Position numbers and translations under genes: made by a program
Notes under the pieces: model-generated
The model's database searches: none
Seen by the model: the letters and a program-made list of their open reading frames with translations, nothing else
What the model was told of the DNA's origin: nothing
In this document: positions 18,160-27,166 of the stretch, in pieces
Numbering within the stretch: the first letter of the stretch is position 1
Layout of the letters: each line of letters opens with the position of its first letter
Source of the DNA: Sporolactobacillus terrae DSM 11697
Lineage (GTDB): Bacteria; Bacillota; Bacilli; Bacillales; Sporolactobacillaceae
DNA: 43,306 nucleotides
Assembly: GCF_000648615.1 (NCBI RefSeq)
Contig: NZ_JFZC01000054.1
Location: 1 to 43,306 of the forward strand
Reading direction: 5' to 3'

Positions 18160-18912
18160 CTATTGTTTACGTTCCAAGTAGGCTTTAATAATTAATTCAA
18201 ATGCCATCAATAATCTTGGAAAAAAAAGGTTAGGCAACATATTTCGATCATCTAGTTTGTTATTATCAATAATTTTAAAGTTAAGATCTGATAATTTTGC
18301 TACTGTATTTTTTGTTTCTTTAGTGAAAGATACGATAAATATTCCATGTTTCTTTGCAACTTTTAATCGATCAATAACTTGATTTGTCTCTCCTGATTTT
18401 GATATAACAACGAGCGCTCCTATATCCTCCAAGTTATTTTCAAATACCCCAACAGAGTCCATTCCTGTGGCAAATATTGCCTTCTTTCCAAGGACCAATA
18501 TTTTCTTATACAAATACTCAGCTGCAATTCCTGAAAAACCAGTTGCGTAAATAAAAATGAAGGTCTGACTCAGACAAAGTACGCCTTGAACGAATCGTTC
18601 AATATCATGTTTCGAATTATAGTTTAAAAGATCTTTAGGGCTTATTTCCGGAAAATCTTCGATAGTTCCTTTCTGTTGAGTAATCACTTCTTCTACTTGT
18701 GGCAATAAATTATAATACATGTCAATAAATCCAGAATATCCTATTTTTTTTGACAGTCGAATTACTGTGGCCGGCGAAGTATAGTTTTCTTGAGCTATTT
18801 TTCGGACGCCCATCTTGAGAACGCTGTCAAAATGATCAATGATATATTGCAAAACCTGACGATCCAAGTCCGTCAGATGCTTTCCTCGAATAAGCTTACC
18901 TATTTCAATCAT
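18160..18912 (-). CDS. RpiR family transcriptional regulator of the maltose locus
   Basis: DNA-binding regulator with a sugar-phosphate sensing domain, 250 residues. The N-terminal HTH_6 domain is about residues 1-75 (ASPATVIRLSKKIGYSGF-like recognition part reads TSPATVIRLSKKIGY). The SIS domain is about 105-225, with IFIYATGFSGIAAEYL and the VVISKSGETNQVIDRL loop that binds phosphosugars. It is comparable in size and type to GlvR, the maltose activator of B. subtilis. It lies upstream of malP-malA on the same strand, separated by a terminator, and probably controls them in response to maltose 6-phosphate or a product. Confidence 0.88.
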   Translation of the reverse strand: MIEIGKLIRGKHLTDLDRQVLQYIIDHFDSVLKMGVRKIAQENYTSPATVIRLSKKIGYSGFIDMYYNLLPQVEEVITQQKGTIEDFPEISPKDLLNYNSKHDIERFVQGVLCLSQTFIFIYATGFSGIAAEYLYKKILVLGKKAIFATGMDSVGVFENNLEDIGALVVISKSGETNQVIDRLKVAKKHGIFIVSFTKETKNTVAKLSDLNFKIIDNNKLDDRNMLPNLFFPRLLMAFELIIKAYLERKQ

Positions 18913-19034
18913 ATATGATCATCTCATCCTAAACTTAACGATTTTATTTTGATTGTCTCACAACAATTCAAAGGATGCTATGCACGCCCTACTCATTACT
19001 GACTTACTTTACGCATATATCCATTCAACTAGAA

Positions 19035-19080
19035 CAAAGGGTGTCTCATCATCATAGACTTGTGAGACACCCTTTGTTTT
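19035..19080 (-). terminator. Bidirectional terminator after the amino acid permease
   Basis: CAAAGGGTGTCTCA (19035-19048) pairs perfectly with TGAGACACCCTTTG (19063-19076) around a 14-base loop. On the minus strand it lies about 70 bases past the permease stop. The rest of 18913-19147 holds the rpiR upstream region and nothing else I can name. Confidence 0.75.
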
Positions 19081-19147
19081 ACGATTTAGATTTTGAATGA
19101 CGCTTGTGAGAAATCTCTTTTTATGCTGCACGCATTAAAGCCATCTA

Positions 19148-20521
19148 TTAATTTCCGCTTTCCGTCTCGCGTCCTTCTTTTTTCACAAGAAACGAAATGA
19201 CAATCAGTACAGCCATAATGACGAGGCAGGTCAGCGTTCCAGTCAGATTAGCGCGATTGAACACAAACGATAGGAAAATCAGAACGAGTGCAATCAAGCC
19301 GACAAAGGTCATGTATGGGAAGCCCGCCATTTTAAAGAAAGGCATTTTTGGATAATGCGGACGCAGTTTTAATTCTGCAGCGCAAATGGCAATCCAAACT
19401 AAAGATACCGTGAATCCAGGAATACTCATCAGCTGATTGATGATTTGAGCCGGAGAAAAATAGGCAAGTGAAACGCCTATAGCTAAAAAGCTGGTCGTCA
19501 GCGCAATCCCGCCCAGCGGGACACCGTGTTTGGACAATTTACGGACAAAACCCGGCGCCTCGCCGCGTTCAGCCATCGCATAAAGGGTACGCGTTGTTGC
19601 GTAGATCCCGGAATTGGCTGCGGACAGCACGGCAGTCAGCAGCACAAAGTTCATCAAATGCGGGACACCCGGAAGCCCGACTGTCTCGAATACTTGTACA
19701 AATGGACTGCTCTCTGTCGCGGAAACACTGCTCCACGGCATCATGCCGCAAATAATAAGGATCGGCAAAATATAGAATAAAGCAACCCGTGAGACAACGC
19801 TTTTAATCACTCGAGGCAGAATATGCTCCACTTCTTTTGCCTCGGTTACCGTAAGTCCAATCATTTCCGAACCGCCGTAAGAAAAAATAACGACCAGAAA
19901 TGCGGCAATCATTCCACCAAAACCATTTGGGAAAAAGCCGCCGTGACCAAAGATATTTTTCACCGGATCGGCAGGACTTGGAATCACACCAAACAAGATT
20001 AAGAATCCGAGGATGATAAAGACAATAATCGCCCCGATCTTGATCCCTGCAAACCAGAATTCAAATTCGCCGTAAAGGCTGACTTGAAAAAGATTTATGC
20101 CAACGATGAACAGGCCGCACAGACCGGCAAGTACCCAAAGTGGAACACTCGGGAACCAATATTGAAGAAAACTTCCCGCCGCCAGCACCTCGACAACCGT
20201 TACAATCATCCAGTTGATCCAATATAGCCAGCCGATCATAATTGATACCCGAAAGCCAAATGCCTTATGCATTAAGTGCTGCATGTTCAGCCCTGGATAA
20301 GCAATCGCCATCTCGGCAAGCGCGACCATGACAATAAATAAAATAAGCCCACACACAAGGTATGCGATCGTCACACTTGGGCCGGCAATCGCCAGCGTGT
20401 CGCCGCTTCCTTTGAAAATGCCGGTGCCGATCATCCCGGCCATGGCCATCAACATGATGTGGCGCGGGGCCAAACCACGTTTTAGTTCCGTTTTTTTCTT
20501 TTCTGTTGCACCCATCATCAT
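19148..20521 (-). CDS. Amino acid permease (APC superfamily, AAT type)
   Basis: Proton-coupled amino acid importer of 457 residues with about twelve membrane segments. The N-terminus LKRGLAPRHIMLMAMAGMIGTGIFKGSG is the AAT-type substrate/backbone motif in TM1 (GMIGTGIF), and SYGGSEMIGLTVTEAKEVE in TM6 is the usual consensus amphipathic region. It resembles B. subtilis YbxG/YdgF-type members. Three clustered ATG codons follow AAAGGA. It is monocistronic, with a strong promoter at 20585-20612 and a hairpin in its short leader. The substrate cannot be deduced. Confidence 0.9.
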   Translation of the reverse strand: MMMGATEKKKTELKRGLAPRHIMLMAMAGMIGTGIFKGSGDTLAIAGPSVTIAYLVCGLILFIVMVALAEMAIAYPGLNMQHLMHKAFGFRVSIMIGWLYWINWMIVTVVEVLAAGSFLQYWFPSVPLWVLAGLCGLFIVGINLFQVSLYGEFEFWFAGIKIGAIIVFIILGFLILFGVIPSPADPVKNIFGHGGFFPNGFGGMIAAFLVVIFSYGGSEMIGLTVTEAKEVEHILPRVIKSVVSRVALFYILPILIICGMMPWSSVSATESSPFVQVFETVGLPGVPHLMNFVLLTAVLSAANSGIYATTRTLYAMAERGEAPGFVRKLSKHGVPLGGIALTTSFLAIGVSLAYFSPAQIINQLMSIPGFTVSLVWIAICAAELKLRPHYPKMPFFKMAGFPYMTFVGLIALVLIFLSFVFNRANLTGTLTCLVIMAVLIVISFLVKKEGRETESGN

Positions 20522-20543
20522 TAATTCCTTTCTCTCTATTTAT

Positions 20544-20575
20544 GTCGCTTGCTTTAAAGTCATAAAGCAAGCGAC
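20544..20575. promoter_or_regulatory. Perfect 13-bp inverted repeat in the permease leader
   Basis: GTCGCTTGCTTTA (20544-20556) and TAAAGCAAGCGAC (20563-20575) form a perfect palindrome with a six-base loop. It begins almost at the predicted transcription start and ends about 22 bp before the permease ATG. No T run follows, so it is not an intrinsic terminator. It may be an operator or a 5' stabilising hairpin. Confidence 0.6.
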
Positions 20576-20584
20576 AATTTTCAT

Positions 20585-20612
20585 TTTATAAGAATTCCCA
20601 AAAAACTGTCAA
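20585..20612 (-). promoter_or_regulatory. Sigma-A promoter of the amino acid permease
   Basis: On the minus strand a perfect TTGACA (20607-20612) is followed after 16 bases by TATAAA (20585-20590). Transcription should start just before the 13-bp inverted repeat. Confidence 0.65.
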
Positions 20613-20763
20613 GCCATGATCGTTAGCAGAGGTCGAATCCCTTACGATGCATAAACTCAGTAACACATCCAAGCGGAAGATCCTTTGTGTATTTTCCTCG
20701 GCCAGCTGATCTTTTGTTCGTTGTTTGTCCGCAGCTGATAATGCGCTTCCATATGCCTGGCGG

Positions 20764-22233
20764 TCAATCCTGATCAAATGAATCGCTGCGCGGCTTTTCT
20801 TTGATAAAAAAAGTCAGCGCCCAGGCAACGATGCAGAAGCCGAGCGCAACTAAAAAAGCTGCATTGACACCGTTCAGTACGGCGTCTGTTTTTAATACGC
20901 GATTGAGGTGCGGATCGATGCCGAACATGGTTTTTACCGGCATTTCACTTTTGGTGACATCGGACATCACGCTGATCAAGACCGCAGTTCCGATTGCACC
21001 ACAAATGGTTCGTAACGTGTTCGTAACGGCGGTTCCGTCACCCATCCATTCCTCAGGCAAGGTATTCATTCCCGCAGTTGTGATCGGCGTCAGTACAAGC
21101 GAAACGCCAAGCAGCCGAACCGCATAGAGCGTCGTCAGCGCACCAATCTCCGTTGACATGGTTAAAAAAACAAATGGAATTGTTGCCATCGTTAGAAGGC
21201 CCATTCCCGTGATTGCCAGCTTGCGAACGCCGATTTTTTCGAAAACGATCCCACTGAGCGGACACATCAGACCCATAATGGCCGCACCAGGCACCATCAT
21301 CAGGCCGGAAAACAGTGCACTTTGCCCGCGTACGTTCTGGATATAGAGCGGCAGCATAAGTTCCGCACCGAACATCTCAATCATCACCACTGCGCAAATG
21401 ATTGCCGATAAACAGAAAAGCGGTGAACGCAGAACATTAAGATTGAGCATCGGGTTATCAATCGTGAGTTCCCGCCAAATGAACAGACTGACGCAGCCGG
21501 CACCGATAACCAAACTAACAATAACCAGCCGCGAGCTCCAGCCGTGATGCCCGACGCTGCTGAATCCAAACAGTAGCGCGCCGAACCCAAGCGTTGACAG
21601 CAGCAGTGAGAGCGGATCGATTCGCTTCGGATCAAGCGGCACGACATTGCGCATGGATTTGGACGCCAGTCGTAAAATCACAAGAACAACCGGCAGAAAC
21701 AAGCAAAAAAGAATGCGCCAGTTGAAGTGATCCATCACCCAGCCGGCCATTGCCGGTCCGACAACCCGTCCCAAAGCCAGCACCAGCCCCTCCAAACCCA
21801 TGGCCAAACCGCGCTCGTGTTTTTGAAAAATGAGCAGCAGAATGGTTTGCATCAACGGCATCTCCATGCCTGTAGCTGCCGCTTGAACAACCCGCCCGCA
21901 TAAAAGCAGCGGAAAATTCGGTGCCGATACCGCGATGATCGTCCCCACGAGAAAAATCAGCATCGCAGCCATGAATAGCCGCTTTGAATTGATCCGGTGC
22001 ATCAGCATCCCGGTAACCGGAATCATAATCCCGTTCGTCAGCAGGAACCCGGAAGTCAGCCATTGCCCGGTATCGGCATCAATATGAAAATCATGCATGA
22101 TGCCCGGCAGCGCTGTAACGATCATGAGATGATTGACGACCACACAAAACGTTCCCAGAAGCAGCACGGCAACCAGAACCCATCGTTTATACGGCTTCCC
22201 CTCACAATCCCTTGCATGCGCTTGGGCAGCCAT
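20764..22233 (-). CDS. DHA2 family MFS drug efflux pump (EmrB/QacA type), copy 2
   Basis: Proton-driven multidrug exporter with fourteen predicted membrane segments, 489 residues. Recognisable are WLTSGFLLTNGIMIPVTGML (TM2 region), GRVVQAAATGMEMPLMQT (TM4) and a motif C equivalent, GRVVGPAMAGWVMD, in TM5. It is clearly paralogous to the pump at 23058-24533, with many identical stretches. It lies 203 bp downstream of the DUF4811 gene, behind a terminator, so it is probably transcribed separately. The ATG has only a weak ribosome site. Its substrates are unknown. Confidence 0.9.
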   Translation of the reverse strand: MAAQAHARDCEGKPYKRWVLVAVLLLGTFCVVVNHLMIVTALPGIMHDFHIDADTGQWLTSGFLLTNGIMIPVTGMLMHRINSKRLFMAAMLIFLVGTIIAVSAPNFPLLLCGRVVQAAATGMEMPLMQTILLLIFQKHERGLAMGLEGLVLALGRVVGPAMAGWVMDHFNWRILFCLFLPVVLVILRLASKSMRNVVPLDPKRIDPLSLLLSTLGFGALLFGFSSVGHHGWSSRLVIVSLVIGAGCVSLFIWRELTIDNPMLNLNVLRSPLFCLSAIICAVVMIEMFGAELMLPLYIQNVRGQSALFSGLMMVPGAAIMGLMCPLSGIVFEKIGVRKLAITGMGLLTMATIPFVFLTMSTEIGALTTLYAVRLLGVSLVLTPITTAGMNTLPEEWMGDGTAVTNTLRTICGAIGTAVLISVMSDVTKSEMPVKTMFGIDPHLNRVLKTDAVLNGVNAAFLVALGFCIVAWALTFFIKEKPRSDSFDQD

Positions 22234-22390
22234 TGTCCCACGTCCCTTCGTCCAAAGTCTCCTGACCCGTAGTATGGCTCAATACACCGATTTACACTCA
22301 TAAAATGCGGCCGAATTGTCCCTTGCAGCCAAATCCGTTTCAGTGCGCTTTGGGTTTGGTGCGGCCCATACGTTAAAGTCGCAGGTAAAC

Positions 22391-22423
22391 CAAAAAATCG
22401 CCCGCCACATTATGGAGGACGAT
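22391..22423 (-). terminator. Intrinsic terminator after the DUF4811 gene
   Basis: On the minus strand ATCGTCCTCC pairs with GGCGGGCGAT, including two G-U pairs, followed by TTTTTT. It closes the pump-DUF4811 unit. Confidence 0.75.
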
Positions 22424-22436
22424 CTTCAGTATCTTT

Positions 22437-23021
22437 TTAGTTCAGTGCTTGCTTCTTTTGCATCGCTTTCTGCATTTTCTTCATTTCTTTGACGCTCATC
22501 ACTTGATGGTTTTCCGGAACGTAGAAGACGTTGCGCGTAGAAACCACTACATCATTGCTGCCGCTATAGGCAAACAGCATCTTAAAGCGATTGTTCTTGA
22601 ATACACGGCGTTTCTTTTCAATCGCCAGATAAGCCGGCTGATCGGTCTTTTTGACGACACTTTTGTCCGTAATCGCCGTGTGCTTCATTTTCGGTTTGCC
22701 TTGTTTGCTCGTATTGTAGAGATATAGGCGATCCTTGCCGACAGCCTGATTCAGCAGCAGAAACGGGCCCTGCGCTGCTGCGGTTCCGGCGGCTGAATAG
22801 ATCGGCACTTTTTGCGTCTCTACCTTCGTGGTCATCCCGAAATGATTGTGTTCATTCATAATCAACAACGTCTCGCTGCCGAGAAAGACGATCAAGGAAA
22901 CAGCGGCCAGTCCGTAGTGCAGCCAGCGGTATCTCGCAAATTTCTTTACTCCGCCCGTGAAAATGAACACGACAAAGAGCACAACACCGACGCTTAAACT
23001 ATATAAAACCAAACGATTCAC
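22437..23021 (-). CDS. DUF4811 domain membrane protein
   Basis: Two N-terminal membrane segments (about 5-24 and 34-54), then a predicted extracytoplasmic domain of about 140 residues ending in a Lys/Met-rich helix (EMKKMQKAMQKKQ). DUF4811 proteins occur in lactobacilli directly beside DHA2 efflux pumps; here the gene starts 36 bp after such a pump, which supports cotranscription and a joint role. A helper, assembly or sensing function for the pump is inference. Length is 194 residues, and no damage is visible. Confidence 0.82.
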   Translation of the reverse strand: MNRLVLYSLSVGVVLFVVFIFTGGVKKFARYRWLHYGLAAVSLIVFLGSETLLIMNEHNHFGMTTKVETQKVPIYSAAGTAAAQGPFLLLNQAVGKDRLYLYNTSKQGKPKMKHTAITDKSVVKKTDQPAYLAIEKKRRVFKNNRFKMLFAYSGSNDVVVSTRNVFYVPENHQVMSVKEMKKMQKAMQKKQALN

Positions 23022-23057
23022 TCCCTATTCGTAAAATAGTCTTGCCGACTGTGTCGC

Positions 23058-24533
23058 TCAATCCGCTCCTTGCGCTTCAACCGCTTGTTTGTTTTTCCCT
23101 TTAATAAAGAAGGTCAAAATCAGCGTCAGCACGCAGAAACAAATCGCAACAATAAATGCCGCGTTCATCCCATTAAGCGCTGCATCAAGCATTTGCTTCC
23201 CATATTGCGATGGATGGGTATGCATCAACTGTTTACTTGGTGAATCATTTTTGGTCACGTTCGTCAAAATACTGATCAAAATGGCTGTTCCGATTGAACC
23301 CGCCACCGTACGAATCGTGTTGTTGACGGCAGTCCCATGACTCATCAACGAATCAGGCAGGGCATTCATCCCTGCGGTCGTCACCGGCATCATCACCATG
23401 GAAATGCCAACGAAGCGCACCGCGTACAGCACGATAATTGACGTAAAGCTTGTATGTTCGGTCAGGAACATGAACGGCAGCGTGCCTACTGTCAGCAAAA
23501 ACATACCGGTAATCGCCAACTTACGCGAGCCGATCTTGTCGAAGATGATCCCGGTGACCGGGCTCATCAGACCCATAATAATCGCGCCCGGAAGCAGCAT
23601 CAGTCCGGAGTTAAGCGCACTCTCGCCGCGGATATTCTGAATATACAGCGGAAGCACAAGCTCCGCACCGATCATCGCCATCATGACAATACTGCTGATT
23701 ACCACCGATAGCGTAAAGATCGGTGACTTGAACACCCGCAGTTCCAGCATCGGCTCCTCTGCAACCAGTTGCCGCCAAACAAAGAAAACGGTAAAGACCG
23801 CCCCAACGACCAGCGGCCACACCACGCGGCCATCCGACCAGCCGTAGTTGCCAACACTGCTGAATCCATAAAGAACCCCGCCAAAACCAAGCGTTGACAG
23901 CACAAGTGACAGAAAATCAATACGCGGATTGGTGAGCGGCACAACTTTTTTCATCGCTGCAAACGCAAGAATAATCACGACCACCACGATCGGAATCATC
24001 ATCTCGAAAAGCAGTCGCCAATCATAACGATCCACAATCCATCCGGAAAGTGTCGGTCCGAGCGCCGGCGCAAAGGCAATGACAAGGCCGCCAAGCCCCA
24101 TAATCACCCCACGTTTTTCCCTTGGAACAATTAACAACGAGATGGTCTGCATCAGCGGCATCATCGTTCCGGCACCGGCAGCCTGAATCAAACGCCCGAC
24201 AAGCAGCACCGAGAAATTGGGGGCAAGCGCCGCCGTAACCGTTCCCGCCAAAAAAAGGATCAAAGCACCAATGTACAATACTCTCGAGTTGATTTTATTG
24301 ATCAACAGTGCCGTTACCGGAATCATTACACCATTCATTAACAGAAACCCGGACGTGAGCCACTGCCCTGTCGCGGCAGAAATATCAAAATCCTTCATAA
24401 TATCCGGAAGTGCGGTTGCAAGCAGCGTCTGATTCAGAATAGTACAGAACGCCCCGACCAGCAAAATAACAATTAAAAAAGTTCGATTATACGCTTTCCC
24501 ATCGATATCCATGGGTTGTTTCTTCTCAGTCAT
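23058..24533 (-). CDS. DHA2 family MFS drug efflux pump (EmrB/QacA type), copy 1
   Basis: Proton-driven multidrug exporter, 491 residues, fourteen predicted membrane segments. WLTSGFLLMNGVMIPVTALL and the antiporter motif C in TM5, APALGPTLSGWIVD, are clear. Similar to LmrB-type pumps of Firmicutes. The ATG of MTEKKQP is used because AAAGGAG lies eight bases upstream; longer upstream extensions are unsupported. It is first in an operon with the DUF4811 gene. No TetR or MarR regulator is adjacent. Confidence 0.92.
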   Translation of the reverse strand: MTEKKQPMDIDGKAYNRTFLIVILLVGAFCTILNQTLLATALPDIMKDFDISAATGQWLTSGFLLMNGVMIPVTALLINKINSRVLYIGALILFLAGTVTAALAPNFSVLLVGRLIQAAGAGTMMPLMQTISLLIVPREKRGVIMGLGGLVIAFAPALGPTLSGWIVDRYDWRLLFEMMIPIVVVVIILAFAAMKKVVPLTNPRIDFLSLVLSTLGFGGVLYGFSSVGNYGWSDGRVVWPLVVGAVFTVFFVWRQLVAEEPMLELRVFKSPIFTLSVVISSIVMMAMIGAELVLPLYIQNIRGESALNSGLMLLPGAIIMGLMSPVTGIIFDKIGSRKLAITGMFLLTVGTLPFMFLTEHTSFTSIIVLYAVRFVGISMVMMPVTTAGMNALPDSLMSHGTAVNNTIRTVAGSIGTAILISILTNVTKNDSPSKQLMHTHPSQYGKQMLDAALNGMNAAFIVAICFCVLTLILTFFIKGKNKQAVEAQGAD

Positions 24534-24766
24534 ACACGAAACTCCTTTTCCTCCATTTATCTCAATCTTATCGTGGATCGGCGCACACTCCACAACACCC
24601 TATTGAAGAGGATAGCGCCGCTTTATGAACACGCTATGAATTCAACAGCATTATTTTTAATTAAACGAGCGTTTGTGAAAATTGATCGTTGGGTGAAGCG
24701 ACCAACACGGTTGGAGCGCATCCGTTGCAGCCAGCAAGAAAACGGCTGCAAAATGCGCACAAAAAA

Positions 24767-24793
24767 AAGCTTCCCCTTCAGAGGAGAAGCTTA
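24767..24793 (-). terminator. Intrinsic terminator after namA
   Basis: On the minus strand AAGCTTCTCCTCTGAAGGGG folds on itself, AAGCTTC pairing with GAAGCTT, and runs into TTTTTT. It lies about 15 bases past the namA stop. A separate inverted repeat at 24724-24752 (TTGCAGCC/GGCTGCAA) has no T run. Nothing else is recognised in 24534-24766. Confidence 0.8.
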
Positions 24794-24806
24794 AACAAGC
24801 GTTTAT

Positions 24807-25844
24807 TTAATGCCTCAGTGACGGAAACCCGTAGCGATACTGGCGCGGCAGCTCGGTCTCTTTATGCAGCTCGGATGCCGCCTGCAGCGCCCAGTACGGA
24901 TTGCGCAGCATGCCGCGTCCGACGGCAATCAGGTCAGCTTCTTCATTGCCGATCACCGCATTGGCCAGCTGCGGATCCTCAAGACGACCGACGGCAATCA
25001 CCGGCGTGCCGACCGCTTGCTTGATTTCGCGAGCAAACGGCACTTGGTAAGCCGCATGCGTGCCTGGCTTACCGGCTGCCGCAATCGGTCCTTCACCGCC
25101 GGCGCTGACATGGAACACATCGACGCCGGCTTCTTTGTACTTTTTCGCCAACGCAATACTATGATCCAGACCATAGCCGCCGGCTATATACTCAATTGCT
25201 GAAATGCGCATGATCAGAGGCATGTCGGCTGGCATGACGCTTTTTGCCGCTTGCACAACCTCAACACCGAATTTCGCTAAATCGTTGCCGTACGCATCGG
25301 TGCGCTTATTGGTATACGCGGATTGGAACTGATGAATTAAGTAGCCATGAGCGCCGTGCAGCTCAATGGCGTCAAACCCGGCTTTTACTGCACGTGCAAT
25401 CGCCGCAGCATATTTTTCCGGCATCGCTTTCACCTCTTCGGTTGTCAGCGCACGCGGCGTTTTATAGTGTTCATTAAACGCGATTGCCGATGGCGCAACC
25501 GGTACCGCTGCGTCCTCTGCTTTGCGTCCGGCATGGGCGATTTGAATCGCCACCTTCGCGCCGTATTTATGGCATTCATCAACAATCCGAGTTAACGCCG
25601 GGATCTGCTTATCAGACCAGAGCCCGAGATCATTGTCGGTAATCCGGCCATCCGGCTCCACATCGGTCATTTCAATGATGATCAGTCCGGCGCCGCCGAT
25701 TGCCCGGCTAACATAATGTACGAAGTGCCAGTCGGTTGCAATGCCGTCCTTCTTCTCGACGGAGTATTGGCACATCGGCGGCATGACGACACGATTTTTT
25801 AAATCTAAGCCTTTGAACGTCCATGGTGTGAAAAGATCGATCAC
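24807..25844 (-). CDS. namA: NADPH dehydrogenase NamA (old yellow enzyme family)
   Basis: FMN-dependent ene-reductase that reduces activated C=C bonds and some nitro compounds. At 345 residues it is close to B. subtilis YqjM (338). The YqjM-class signs are present: PPMCQYS with Cys25 and Tyr27, ELHGAHGYLIHQF with the substrate-binding His pair, and the FMN-phosphate loop around IAVGRGMLRNPYWAL. The start is a GTG; its AAGGAG overlaps the last codons of the upstream DUF1835 gene, whose stop is 6 bp away, so translation is probably coupled. In Bacillus related enzymes respond to electrophile stress. Confidence 0.94.
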   Translation of the reverse strand: MIDLFTPWTFKGLDLKNRVVMPPMCQYSVEKKDGIATDWHFVHYVSRAIGGAGLIIIEMTDVEPDGRITDNDLGLWSDKQIPALTRIVDECHKYGAKVAIQIAHAGRKAEDAAVPVAPSAIAFNEHYKTPRALTTEEVKAMPEKYAAAIARAVKAGFDAIELHGAHGYLIHQFQSAYTNKRTDAYGNDLAKFGVEVVQAAKSVMPADMPLIMRISAIEYIAGGYGLDHSIALAKKYKEAGVDVFHVSAGGEGPIAAAGKPGTHAAYQVPFAREIKQAVGTPVIAVGRLEDPQLANAVIGNEEADLIAVGRGMLRNPYWALQAASELHKETELPRQYRYGFPSLRH

Positions 25845-25850
25845 TGGAAT

Positions 25851-26888
25851 TCACTCCTTATTAAGGGTTAATTTCATATGCAGTATCTGCTTGGGAGATG
25901 CATTCACCGTCAATTTTCCTGCTTCAATCAGTTTTTTAATGCGCCAATAAATAAAGGTATCACCGACCCATTGTTTATCATGCAGCTCACCGATCACTTC
26001 GCCGATTAAACGCACGCACAGAAAGCCTTTGCGGGTTTCCGTTTGACGAGCAAGCCGGCGTGCATGTCGCAAAATTTCGGCGTCAAAGTAATCCGGCGAC
26101 ATCGGTTGCACGTGTTCGTTTTCCCAGATGCGCAGCACTGCGGGATCGGCAGACACACGCAGCCATTCACTTTCCAGTTGGCGGCGCTCATTTTCAGTCA
26201 ATGGCGGCTTCTGCGCATATTTTTTAAACAGCATCGCCAACGTCTCCGGAGCCAGTTCGCCGCTATACGCCGAGTGTGTCCCCTCTCCAAATTCTTCAAA
26301 AAGCTGTTTTTCGTAAGCAGAAGGATTGATGACCCGAATGGGATTCTTGCGGCCACGCAAAAGATAGGCAACGAGAGCGAGCCCGCACTGCTCCCAAGCA
26401 TTATCCGATGCCCAAACGGTAACCGGCACATGCTCAGGAATCGCTTTGATCGCTTCAAGTTGATTCGTCAGCGCGTCGAGATCATCCTCATCAAAGGAAC
26501 ATCCGTCAATGAACGTTTTGAGCCATGCGTTTCGATGGCGCACTCCATCTGCTTCGTCCAGTTTTGCCAACGGTCCGTTTGAAAGGTCTGTTGCCATGGC
26601 AAGGACGCGTTCGCTTCGAACCTTAATGCTGCTTAGCCCATACCTCAGACTCCCGGCAACCGAATCGCCAAACGCAATATGCCGGTGATTCAAGGCCTCT
26701 TCAGCCAGCGGCTGCTTCGGCTGCAACCGGATCAGATCTTTATACATGCGGCAGATTCGCTTTGTCAGCTGCCGCTCATCCAACAAACTCTGTTCGGTCA
26801 TTTCGGCTTCCTGAAACAGTTGCAACAGCATCCGCTTACTCTCGCGTTCATTCAATTGGTTAATCGCTTCCGCTAGCTTTTCATTCAC
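25851..26888 (-). CDS. DUF1835 and DUF3658 domain protein
   Basis: Uncharacterised cytosolic protein of about 345 residues. A helical N-terminal ~65 residues is followed by the DUF1835 domain (HIAFGDSVAGSLRYGL onward, through VTVWASDNAWEQCGL) and a C-terminal DUF3658 domain (SPDYFDAEILRHARR, VRLIGEVIGEL, VGDTFIYWRIKKLI). The two domains usually occur together in Bacillales; no activity is known to me. The start is set at a GTG (26886-26888), 11 bases after GGAGG; a GTG six codons earlier is possible but has no site. It is directly upstream of namA. Confidence 0.8.
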   Translation of the reverse strand: MNEKLAEAINQLNERESKRMLLQLFQEAEMTEQSLLDERQLTKRICRMYKDLIRLQPKQPLAEEALNHRHIAFGDSVAGSLRYGLSSIKVRSERVLAMATDLSNGPLAKLDEADGVRHRNAWLKTFIDGCSFDEDDLDALTNQLEAIKAIPEHVPVTVWASDNAWEQCGLALVAYLLRGRKNPIRVINPSAYEKQLFEEFGEGTHSAYSGELAPETLAMLFKKYAQKPPLTENERRQLESEWLRVSADPAVLRIWENEHVQPMSPDYFDAEILRHARRLARQTETRKGFLCVRLIGEVIGELHDKQWVGDTFIYWRIKKLIEAGKLTVNASPKQILHMKLTLNKE

Positions 26889-27049
26889 GAAATCAATCGC
26901 CTCCACTCAAATCCTATCACCATCACTGAGGATCGACCAAGCACAAAGGCTTGCAGCCGAACCCTGTGCTCATTCGCTTTAATTTTCGCGGGGTTCGCTT
27001 TTACTTTTGCGTGTACCGTTGGTCTGCGCTTTCATGGTTTTGCATCAAC

Positions 27050-27100
27050 GCTTCGGTCGCTCGCTTTTGATGCTCAGTCAAGACACTATGTTATGGCGAA
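27050..27100. repeat. Degenerate dispersed repeat copy
   Basis: CGCTTCGGTCGCTCGCTT, TGATGCTCAGTCAAGACACT and TTATGGCGAATG follow the same order as in the copies at 9674-9771 and 43125-43280. The surrounding 26920-27150 also contains several near repeats of TTCGCTTTAACTTTTGC-like sequence, but no gene. Confidence 0.5.
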
Positions 27101-27166
27101 TGGATTTTGCTTTAACTTTTGCTCGGTTCGCTTTAACTCACGCACATGCGGTTTGCTTCCTGCTAT

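Noticed and set aside
20586-20777. 63-codon gene between the permease and the pump
   Set aside because: It overlaps the permease promoter and the end of the pump gene and has no ribosome site.
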